The position numbers and the translations under genes are program-made. 64,000 bases of DNA, from NCBI RefSeq assembly GCF_016808335.1, contig NC_053148.1, positions 47,508,930 through 47,572,929 on the forward strand, given 5' to 3'. The notes under the pieces are model-generated. The model saw only the letters and a list, made by a program, of their open reading frames with translations. It was not told where the DNA came from and did not search any database. Source of the stretch: Panicum virgatum. Lineage: Eukaryota > Streptophyta > Magnoliopsida > Poales > Poaceae. Shown piece after piece: positions 48,295 to 58,922 of the stretch; the first letter of the stretch is position 1; the number at the start of each line of letters is the position of its first letter.

Positions 48295-49687
48295 TTGGGG
48301 GATCCTATTTGTCTTCCGGAAGGTGGTAAACTCATATATCTTTAATCCACTAGCGGCCCAATAGATAGATACCACTAGCGGCTCAATAGATAGATACGCG
48401 TAGCAGATCCAAATGGCCCAATAAGGAAACTGCTCAGAGTTATATCATTCGCATATCTTCGGCTCAAAATAGGCAGCATACAACGACTAATCTTGAACGG
48501 ATTAACAGCATAGGGCCACGTGATGTGGTGTTTGATAAAAACAAATTATGATCCTATCATCAAGTGGGTATGGTGTTAATTTTTTTATTATTCTTTTATC
48601 TCGTTGCATTTAAAAGTGTTGATTTATCCTACCAGTAGTGATATCCAATATTATTCTTTTTAAAAAAGATATTCAACATTTTTTAATAGTAGATTCAACA
48701 TCTCTTAACAGTAAATTCAACATTTTTAATAAACTAGTTCAACATTTTCAATGTAAATGTTGAAATTGTATCTATAATGTTGAAGTACTATACCTAAATT
48801 GTTGGGCTCGAGTGATTAAAATGTTGGATGTATTAGAAAAACAAAAATAGCATGTCAGATCTCATTTTGCTATGAAAATTCAAAGAAATATTATGATTTA
48901 AACGGAATTGAAATTGGATGAAACAAAGAGAGAAAAACCCTGTGCATGTGAATCTGTCCAATCATGTTGCTTTTCCAATCTCTCCCAGGCTCCCATGGTT
49001 GCACGTGCTCCATGCCTAAGATACATGCGAAAGAAAAAGGATAGAAGAAAAATCGTAACCAGTCGTCTCTTGACGCACTAATTTTAAAGTGGAAGATACA
49101 GTGCCTTCCCTTATCTTTGACCAAGCTTTTTAAAAAATAAATATATCAGCACCTCGAATTAGTTCATTAAATCATCATATAATATGTGTTGATAGTGTGT
49201 TTATTTGGTATTAATGTGTTTTCTATAACGTTGGCCAAAGCTCAGTCTATTTATTTGTATTGCGATAACTAATTTCTTCAAGTCATTTGGTATAAATCCA
49301 TATCAATTGGTTGTATTTGGGCATCATCGTTTTCTTTCCGATAGTGATATAAGAGCACGCAACATGAGGGTGCTTCGATGATGTACTTATCACCACGCAT
49401 TTTGGCACCTCATGCTTAAAAAGGTGAAGACGATGCTTAATTTGGACCGGTGCTTTATTACGCATCAAGGTGCACTGTGGGGAATTAACTTTTTACACAC
49501 GTGATCGATGATGCGATCACATTGTTTTTTTAGCACTCATGTCTAACCACATAGCATTGTTGTTTAGGCCAATTTCAATGAAAATATAATAAAAGTATCA
49601 TGAGCATTAAATTTTCTAACATGGTAGAGTTATTATGAAGAAAGAGAAGAGAAGCGTCATCACCATAATAATTTTCCGGCTCGGTTA
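48295..49687. other. AT-rich intergenic spacer
   Basis: No gene was recognised. At 48615-48790 there are repeated TTCAACATT / AATGTTGAA words, at least six, of unknown meaning. The last bases, GGTTA at 49683-49687, would be the left target duplication of the LTR retrotransposon that follows. Confidence 0.4.
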
Positions 49688-49871
49688 TGTAACACCCCGG
49701 TGTTAATTTTTACGCTAATACCGTGCTTAATCGCTAATTAAGGCTAATCACAATCATTAGCGCTAATCGAGTTGCATAGTAAACATCGTTTTAGCCGTGT
49801 TCGACCGCGTTTTTCTCCTTAATCCAGCTCCGAATCAACTTTCGCCCAAAACCAAAGTTGTAGATCATCTC

Positions 49872-50104
49872 GTCCTCTACAACTCTATTTTGGCCAATTT
49901 CAAGTGCCGATATGAAATTTGGAGTTTTGGATGGGTCAAAGTCCGTTCAAAATCGTTGACCGTGGTCACTGTGGCTGCGCGCCGCCCATACCGGCGACTA
50001 TCGTCCTCTACAACTTCTATTTTGGCCAAATTTCAAGTGCCGATATGAAATTTGGAGTTTTGGATGGTCAAAGTCCGTTCAAAATCGTTGACCGTGGTCA
50101 CTGT
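49872..50104. repeat. ~125-bp tandem duplication inside the LTR
   Basis: The unit CGTCCTCTACAACT...GATATGAAATTTGGAGTTTTGGATGG...CGTTGACCGTGGTCACTGTG...ATACCGGCGACT occurs twice, starting near 49872 and near 50003, with a few base differences. The solo LTR at 58923-62460 appears to have one copy, in reverse, near 62225-62280. Confidence 0.8.
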
Positions 50105-52772
50105 GCTGCGCGCCGCCCATACCGGCGACTGTGGAAGGCGGCGAGCTCCTCCACGCGTCAGCCATCGTGCCCGAACTCGCGCGGGCTCGAGCTTATCTCC
50201 TCCTGGCACCCAACTCCGTTTTCCCCTCATCCTTCTCCTTCGTTCTCGAGCTCGTGCCGAGCCGAGCCTGAGCAACGCCGCCGCCGGTGTTCGTGCCGGC
50301 CAAACCTCGCCGCCCTTCTCGATTCCCCGCACCCCGACCCTCCAAAACCCTGATTCCCCTCACCCCGCACCTCCACAACTACTTCCCGAGCCCGATTTCG
50401 CCGTTCCCCGGCCGGAATCGAGCCCGCCATCGCCGGCCGCCATTAACCCTAACCCGAGCTCCGCCCTCCTCTCGTCGACGTCCATCCTCCGCCCTTCCTC
50501 GAGCCGATTAAAGGTAGCCATGAGCTTCCCCATACCCTACTCCATCTCCCCGACCGGTTTTCCCTTGAGCTTGTGCACTATCGTCGCCGGGAACGCGTGT
50601 CGCCGCCGTGTGCCATCCTGCCGCTGCCACTCGCCCGCCGCGGGGCCGCTCTGCGCGAGCCCGTGGGCTGCCGCCACGCGCCCCGGGGCCGGCCAGCCAC
50701 CCTGGCCGCCGGGCTGTCTCGCCGCCCCGTCGGCCGGACCCCGCCGGCGGGGAACGCCGCCGCCGCCGCATCTGCCCATGGCCACGGCCATGGCCATGGC
50801 GCGTGCGGGCGCAAGCAGGGGAGGGGCTGAGCTGGGCCTCCCACTGGCGGGTGGGGCCCAGTTGTCAGCCCAGTTTAGGGTTTAGGGTTTTATTTTTTGT
50901 TGAATAAATGGCTGAAATCTTTCAAAATTCCTAGAAATTCGTAAAAAAATCCTAAAAAGGCAAAACAGTTGCATTAGCTTCGTAATTTCACGCTCTATTT
51001 GATAGAACCATGAAATGGATAGTTTCATCACTTTTGCTAGATGGTTTTGTTTGCACTTGTTTAATAGTAGTTGAGACCTAGAACACCTCCTTTCGGACTT
51101 AGAGTTGAGCCTGATCTGATCAATGCACTCTCCCGTCTTCCTTGATGGAGACACTTCAGGCTAAAGGAAGTTAAGGACTAAAATCTCATCTCAACACCAC
51201 ACCATTTCGTTGAACCATAGTTGAGAATGTTGTTTTCTAGTTTTGGTCACGCTTTCTTTTAGAAGTATCGCATTGCATTGCATCATTTCTTGAGTTTCAT
51301 GCTTGGCATATTTTATTCGTGTAGACGCTGAAACCGAAGTCGCCTATGAGCTGATTGCCAAGCCGGTCCAGGAGCCACCAGCAGAAGAGCAGCCGACCGA
51401 AGAGGCTGTTGATCAAGTTCCAGGAGAAATCACTAACCCTGCTGACCTGCAAGGGAAGCCCCGGGGCATATCCCTTATTTAAGTACTCCATGTTTTACTT
51501 AAAGTATTGTGCATTTACGTTCAAGGAGTTGATTGGAACCATACATGCATAATCTTGGATACCCAGTGTCTTTACTAGTTCAGTTTATCGCTAGCACTGC
51601 TATGCTAAGTAAACCCGGTAGAAGACGGGTGATTTCCTGTCACCCGCGAGATATAGGGTTGCTACTTCAGTAAGAGAAGTGAGAAATAATGCTATGAGAA
51701 TGGAAATGGAGACCGGGCAGAGGAAAAGTTGGGCATGACCATGGAATAAAGGAAAGTTAAGTCTCCGCCTGTGTCAATTGAGGACCGTACCGTTGCTGGC
51801 CGTGCTGACCAAGTTTGAACAGTACTAACCACATACCGGAAGTAGGAGGTAGTCGAAACCGGTAAGCTAATTACCTAATTGCAACGGAATCTGACTCTCC
51901 ATCCGCTACACTGGCGTGGTGCGAGGGCGGATGATGTAGTTGTCCACGGGTTCACTGGGTGTTCGCACGTGTGGGACTCATCATCCGAGTGTTTGCGGCC
52001 GCGCGTCAGATTTCGAGATAATTATGGGAATAGTTGCTCGGTGTGACTCGACGGGGTTGCACTTGGCGTGTGAGTTAGGTCCACCTTGCAAGGTTAAATC
52101 GGATCGATTCGCTGTGACTCGCGGTTATGAGAACCTTGGTCACTTCATCGCATCGTAGTAAAGAAGTGGAATGAGACTGGAATGGAAAGGTTGAGTTGTA
52201 TGTTACTAAAAATTAATGTGATCAACCATGTATGCTCTAGAGAACTAGACAAACCTAGGATCCAATATTAGCAGTTTTTCAGCAAAATAACTCCAGAGCC
52301 AAACAACTTTACATGTCTAGATAATGGGCTAAATATACCCATAGACGGGTAAGTCTTACTGAGTATTAGAATACTCAGGCTTGTTGTTGTAATATATTTT
52401 AGCAGGATGCGTTCCGGAGGACATCGAGGAGATCTGCGCCTCGTGGATCGGTCAACCACTTCCTCCGGGTTGGTCGGTCGAGTGGGTCCCGTCTTCTCCA
52501 TGAAGTTCGGGCAGGTGAGCCTCACATCAGTGGGCAAGATGTGAAACTCGTCTTTGTCTTCGATGTTGGTTATCATATTGTATTTTGAGATCATCTTTAA
52601 ACTCTGAATTACTTTCCGCTGCGTTTGAACTCCAAAGTTTGAATTGTAAACCCGGTTTGTAAACACTTTTTGTAAATTAATTTTGTACTTCTGTTATAAA
52701 CTCGGGTTGTAAATGGCTTTGAACGCTTTTATTGCCGGTAATCATCTGTGCTCATCTTTTGGCGAGAGTTCC

Positions 52773-55352
52773 TGTGACGGAACCGCCAACTTAAAACTCT
52801 AATTAAGCGTAATGGCCATCATTTGAACACATCGGGCGCATTAGCTTAACGACTTAATTTGGCGATCCTTTCTCAACCCACGGCCCGATCGAAACAACAC
52901 CGGTAGTCTCACACGAAGGTGAGCGCAGATGGTACGGGCACAACACAATACTTAAAAATACAAACATCAAAAGTGCTGAAACATTTAGTTTACAAACCGA
53001 GTTCGAAATACATAATATTATACAAGTGTGCCTGCCATTTATACAAAGTTTGACAAACATAGAATCTGCCACTACAATATATAAGAACGGAAATGAATTT
53101 CACACTCGGCCCATGAGTGTGCAATTCCATACACTCCAAAGCTACGCGCCTGGGTCCTCAACGTTCCACCCATCTGCGTCCAGTCGAACGAACTTGACGC
53201 AACACGGACAGAAGTCTACGTGTGCGGGTCCTGAAATCATTTTTTCAACAAAACCTTGAGTATACTAATACTCAGCAAGACTTACCCGACCAGTGGGTAT
53301 AACTTAGCCCACGTATCTAGACATAGAAGGCTTTTGGCTGGTGGTTATTTTGCAGAAAAGCGACTAATGTAATTCCTTACTTTCTGTATTTTAGCCCCAG
53401 ATTCTATACAAATTAACTCTATTCTAATATTTGCATGAACCAACTATAGCAAACATGGTGGTGAAATCAACAATAATTCAAGGTGTTCATCATCATATGT
53501 ATATGAATATACTCATCATCTCGACATAACACTACGATGCGACGCAGTGATCAAGGTGCTCATATCCGAGAGCGACTGACGGCGAATCGATCCGATTTAA
53601 CCTTGCAAGGTGGACCTAACCAACACGACACGTATTTGCCCCGTCGGACTATACATGCCAACCATTCCCCTCTCCGCCTCGAACTACAGGAACCAGCCCA
53701 ACGGCATATGGTCAGCCGAGCTCAACATGAGACCACCAAAAGTAAACAATGCATCCCCATTTCTCCGCGACTACTCGACTACCCCAGGAGTTAGGTGTGG
53801 GTTCCTGTACTTTTGTAGCAAGGAAGTACTCGGCTTACCGGTTTCGACTACCTCCTACTACTGGTATGCAGCTAGTACAAATTCAAACATGATCAGTAGG
53901 GCCAACAACGGTACGGTCCTTAACTGACTCGGACGGGACTAAGACAACCAGGAACCCTGTCTTGCTGCTATACCTATATATCATCATCGATTTCCGTCTG
54001 GTCTCAAATTTCCATGCATTCTATATCAATTTCAACAGCTCATGTATTGGAATATAAATATATCTCAAAGCTCGCGAGTAACCGGAAATTACTCGACTTC
54101 TAAATATCCTATATCTCGCGAGTGCAAGAAGTCACTCGACTTCTATCGAGAACTATTAAGCATAGCATTTCTATCATCCTACACATGCTAGTATAACTCA
54201 GGGAACCTAAGGATCATGCAACTAGGGTTCCAATCAACTCCTGAAACGTAATGCACAAATAATAAATATATATATAGGTGTCATAATTTCAAATAATAGG
54301 ATGTGCACCGGGGCTTGCCTTCGGGCTGCTGCTCGACACTGGGCTCAGCTGGGCCTTGGGCCGGGTGCTCACAATTCTCCTGCTGAACTTGCCCCCGCTG
54401 CTCCTGTGGCCTGGCGATCACCTCATACACGGCTCCTTCGGTGGCGGTGTCTACACATATGCATATGACATGAGAATGCATGAAGTATAATTTGTAACTT
54501 TGAAACAAGCCTAAACCGTATACACGCACCACTACTCGAGACAACCCGACGTCCTCAATTCTGCAAATCCGGAATATCCGGACTTCAATCCGGAACATCT
54601 GGAATTTCCGGAGTATCCGGATTAATACCCGGAGTATCCGAACTCCCAAGTCCAGAGTTTTCGGGCCTATACCCGGAGTTTTCCCCGGAGTGTTCCAAAT
54701 CCGGAGTATCCGGGCTTATACCCGGAGTCTCCGGGTTTCCTACCATTTTCGCCTCCAAAAACTGAAATCTTGATTTTTGGCAAAACCAACCTACAAAAAT
54801 CGAAACCCTTCTAGACCCTAGCAGAGGGACTCATATGGAGATGATTGACCCAAAAGAAATCGCTTAAAACATCCGAGAACGATCACTCCCTTAAACCCTA
54901 GCTCGAGTACCTTGAGTAGGCTTCCCTTGCACCAAGAGCTTGAACCGAAGCCACCCCAATGTGAAGCTCATAGAAAGGATGATTCCCCATGCCGGTAGAA
55001 ACTTCTTGGGCCTTGGAATGGATTTGTAAGGAAGGATTTGGAGTTTAGGGCTAAGGAGAGAGGGAGAGCTCTTGGGGGAGTGAGGAAGAGAGAAAAACTA
55101 ATGTTTTACCATCTAGAAACAGTAAAAAGACCTTAACACGTGATATAGGATTTCAAGTCCGGACTATCCGGAAGAAGATCCAGAGTATCCGGGTAAATCC
55201 GGAATTTCCGGATTCAAACCCGGAGTATCCGGGTTCCTCTGGCTCCAGAATTTGAAATCGAGTTTTGAGTCGATTTGTGACTCGACTTGTAACCGAGAGA
55301 ATTGGATCACTAGTTAGCTAGTTAAACCCAAGTTTAACACTCGGGTGTTACA
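52773..55352 (-). mobile_element. Solo LTR, reverse orientation, inside the 5' LTR of a relative
   Basis: On the plus strand it begins TGTGACGGAACC and ends ACTCGGGTGTTACA. It is flanked by a perfect 5-bp duplication GTTCC (52768-52772 and 55353-55357). Read in reverse it starts TGTAACACCCGAGTG, homologous to the host LTR start, so the two form a long inverted pair. Shared landmarks include ACCTTGCAAGGTGGACCTAA near 53600 against its complement near 52080. Length is 2580 bp. No internal retrotransposon sequence remains. Confidence 0.88.
54530..55235. repeat. TCCGGAGTATCCGG repeats within the solo LTR
   Basis: Degenerate copies of TCCGGA(G/A)TATCCGG and ACCCGGAGTATCCGG cluster at 54565-54740 and again at 55150-55230. 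Many are near-palindromic. They are absent from the corresponding part of the host LTR. Confidence 0.65.
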
Positions 55353-55481
55353 GTTCCTGTGTAATCGATCCTGGTTACAGCAGGCGGTCTAAGTGTACTG
55401 GTTGAGTGCAGTAATTCTGGATTAAGTCTAAGTGTTAATTAGTGCACTTGATTGGTATTGTTTGGACTGTTCTGTGACAGC

Positions 55482-55493
55482 TGGCATTAGAGC
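55482..55493 (+). other. Primer binding site of the Ty3/gypsy element
   Basis: TGGCATTAGAGC two bases after the LTR end, a diverged form of the TGGTATCAGAGC site complementary to initiator tRNA-Met. It marks the start of the internal region. Confidence 0.7.
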
Positions 55494-56552
55494 TAATTGC
55501 ACTGGGGGTGATTACTGGAGTACTTAACTATGTTAAGTAAACCTTGTTTTGCAAAATTTCGAGTTTTCGAAAAGTTGACGCTAGATGCGCTAAGGAATAG
55601 AGTAGATAGTTCGTATGCCCTAATTATGTTCTATAAGTTGGGTGGCATCTAAGTATCTATTTTATTCCAGCACTTCCAGCATTTACTTCTCGTTAAACCT
55701 TACTTTTGTGCACAACCACTATTCTGTAACGACGCATCTACGCTGAGGTAAGCAAGGTGAGTATTCTAGTAGTCCTTAGAATAGCCCACGTGTTTCATAC
55801 GTGCGCGGGTCCCGTATGATGAGCATACGAGGAGGTGATAAGGCTCAATTCAAACGAGCCTGTCGCTATCTGCCGCCTGATATGGAGTGCAGATTTCCTA
55901 CCGTATGATTGTAATCACGGCCATCTCGTAAGGCAATGTTACGAGGTGAAGACTCGTTATGCAGTTGGTCATAACAGTGTACCTTGGGACACGTGTACCC
56001 TTGAGTGTCCCGTAAGACGATTTGTACGGGAAGTGAATACGTTGCTTCGTTAATGTATGCAGCGCTGCCCATTCAGCGTCGAACGTTTCGGTGCCATCTC
56101 TATAGTGGATGGTAATGTATGGGTGAATATGTGGGCAACTGCATATGCGTTACCCGTGTGGCGTAGGACACATGGGGGGCGTTCGTGTGTGCTGGCACGA
56201 AGGGTCCAGAAATGGATATATTATCTCTCTATATATCTTGTATCTTGATTGTCTATAGGAATACTAACCACGTTACTTGCGTTATGAAATCCTTGATCGT
56301 ATGGACGATTAGTATATATATAGGGAGAGTACGTAATTGTGTTGCCAAATCCTTTCATATACCATAATGGTACTTGTTTGGGTGAGAAACGAATAGCGCG
56401 AGCATGCATTCTGGCATTTTTTTTAAAAAATTTATTGCATGTCTGGATGGTTTAGTAATTTATCTTATCCGCAGTTATGTATGTTCCTTATTAAGGTTTA
56501 TCGCTCTTTTATCTATAACTGTGGCTCATGTTAGCGTTACCTGTGCCTACAG
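55494..56552 (+). other. Untranslated leader of the Ty3/gypsy element
   Basis: No long frame or domain was seen. A possible splice acceptor-like CTACAG immediately precedes the ATG of the extra ORF at 56553. Confidence 0.5.
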
Positions 56553-57132
56553 ATGGCTAACTTCACGCACGTGGTGGTGGACGTTGAGGGCTGGGCACAC
56601 TCCAATGCCCTCCACACCGGCCATTTTCCTCGTCTGCTGTGGGAAATGCTGATGACTTTAGGTTATACCGAGCCCCCACAGTACACATGACGTGAGTCTA
56701 GCCTGCTGGGTACAGAGCGTTGCCACATGATAGTCAAGATTCCACCTTGCCCATCTCGTCTGGATTGGGATTCCTGGCAGCTTACAGTGTTTGGCAGGAA
56801 GCTAGCCGACTCATGGGAGATTGCGGCTAGAAAGGCCATTGAGGAGTTCACGAAGAAGCATCCGGCCGAGATAGTGGATAGTCCCTACAGTGTTATCCCT
56901 CTGAGAGATGAGACCACTCAGGCTTGGGCAGAGCGGGTGAATCGCAATCTGAACTACATGATGCCGGACTACAATGCTAGGGCAGCTCTCTCGTTCTGTT
57001 ACTCCACAGCTTTGGCTCACATGTACGAGCAGCTTCGTGAGGAGAATGTGGAGTGCCGAAGCCAGGCCCGCGAAGCTCATATTCGCTAGAAGAATATGAA
57101 TGACACCGCAGACAGAATTAGAGCTTTAAAGG

Positions 57133-58642
57133 TGTAGCGAAAATGACCTCTCATGCCATATTTCAATATAATGTTTTGGTGATTGATATAGACAACACAA
57201 CACTTGGACTAATATGATTGTTAAGATGATCATTCTCAGGCTTTTAGGTTCAAGTGATGACAAAGAGAAGATAGGCGTAGCTAGGCCCGAAGGGCCGCCC
57301 CTACGGTGGTTCCTCTTCGGTCCAAGGGACAAGAATTGAAGAGACCGTGAAGAAATCCAATTCGAAAAGATCAAGACGAAGACAATTTGCTATCACCGGT
57401 TAAACCGATGATGAGCAAATTGCACTCATCGGTGCAATGAACTTGGCACCGGATTAACCGACGTTGGGTGTTTAACACTCACCGGTGTAATGAACTTGGA
57501 AGCCGAAGAGCCAGCAGGAGTTTTACAAGCACCGGTTAAACCGACAATCAAGGCAAAGTTAGCGTCGGTGCAGTTGACTAGAGACTCTATTTTTCAGGGG
57601 GTTTCTGAATTTGCACTCACCGGTTAAACCGACGTTAGTTTTGAGAGCGTCGGTCAATTGATCAAGTAGCCGTTGGAAGACTGTAACGGCTAGTAGAAGG
57701 GAAAGTACTCTCACCGGTTGAACCGGTGTTGACAAAACTGGAGCGTCGGTTTAACCGGCATTAAGGAATTTTGTCAGCCTTTCCCAATGGCTCTTTTGGG
57801 GTGTGTGGGTTATATATACCCCCAAGGCCAGGTCATTTGATGGTGCTGGAGAGTGCTGGAGTTGCTGAAGCCTACTACACTTGAAGAACACCTCCAACCA
57901 CCATAGAGCATCATTGTACATCATAGAGGCTTAAGCACACTTGTGAGAGTGCTTAGTGCTTGTAATAGGGATTAGTTCTTGCGAGAGATCCCTTGAGAGA
58001 AGCCTTGCTGCGTCAAGCATCTTGTGTCTCGTCGTGTGACCCTCCGACTTGGTGTGGAGAGGCAATGACACTTTGTGCGGGGAAGGAGACCCCTCTTGGT
58101 GAGAAGCTCCGATAGTGAAGACGGTGCCGTGGGTGACGCTTCGAGAGAGACGGTGGCGGTGGTCTTGTCTTGGTGACTTGGGGTCACTTAGTCTTTGCTT
58201 GCCGGGAGCCTTGGTGGCGAACGCAAGACGGTGATCAAGCGGAGAGACTCGGCATCACACTTGTTCGTGTTGGACAAGTGGCCGTGGACGTAGGGAGGGA
58301 CTTGGTGTCCTAACTGAACCACATTAAATCGTGTGTCTTGGTGTCTTCACAGGAGTTTACATATTCTCTCCCTTATCTCTTTACTTACCGTATTACGTTT
58401 CTGCATTTACTCTATCTTGTGTGCCTTTACTTTCCTAGTTAGTTTGATTAGGATTGGCTATAGGTTGCAAGTCTTTTAGGGGTAAGTAGAGAGTAGTATA
58501 GATAAACCTTAGTCATAACTAGCATATGTAGGACGTGTTAGGTTTATCTCATGCAAATAGATTGAGCCCTAGGATAGAAAGCGATTAGCGACCCTATTAA
58601 CCCCCTCCCCCTCTAGGGTCGGACACCCCGGTGATCCTTACA
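57133..58642 (+). mobile_element. Solo LTR, Ty1/copia-like, 1.5 kb
   Basis: It begins TGTAGCGAAAATG and ends GATCCTTACA, with a perfect 5-bp duplication AAAGG (57128-57132 and 58643-58647). The end block CCCCCTCCCCCTCTAGGGTCGG just before GATCCTTACA is typical of LTRs in the SIRE/Maximus group of grass copia elements (from memory). It contains several CACCGGTTAAACCGACGTT-like repeats at 57390-57770. It has no internal retrotransposon sequence. Confidence 0.88.
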
Positions 58643-58826
58643 AAAGGCTAAGTCCCATGCGAGGAAGCTGAGGATCCAGGAGCTAACTGTGTTGTTAGAA
58701 AATAGGACCCAAATGGTTGAGCACTTGGAGGGGCAGCTGCAGGAGGCACATGAGCTGGTTAATGATGTGCAGGCTCAGGTGCAGGCCCTGGCGGATCAGG
58801 CAGCAGCTGAGGCTGATGAGGACTCT

Positions 58827-58922
58827 GAAGAAGAAGAAGAAGAAGAAGAAGAAGAAGAAGAAGAAGAAGAAGAAGAAGAAGAAGAAGAAGAAGAAGAAGA
58901 AGAAGAAGAAGAAGAAGAAGAA
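58827..58922 (+). repeat. (GAA)32 microsatellite, coding for poly-Glu
   Basis: Thirty-two perfect GAA units in frame with the extra ORF. The Phe- or Lys-only frames on the other strand and register are artefacts. The tract ends exactly where the solo LTR begins. Confidence 0.95.

Larger units (their letters stand above)
49688..55479 (+). mobile_element. 5' LTR of a Ty3/gypsy retrotransposon, split by a solo LTR
   Basis: It begins TGTAACACCCCGGTG and ends GTTCTGTGACA, directly followed by a primer binding site. Without the solo LTR at 52773-55352 and one copy of its GTTCC duplication, this LTR is about 3.2 kb. The GC-rich zone at 50110-50850 shows many spurious open frames. LTRs of about 3 kb and the gag type downstream suggest the Tekay/Del chromovirus lineage, an inference. 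The 3' LTR lies outside the window. Confidence 0.82.
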
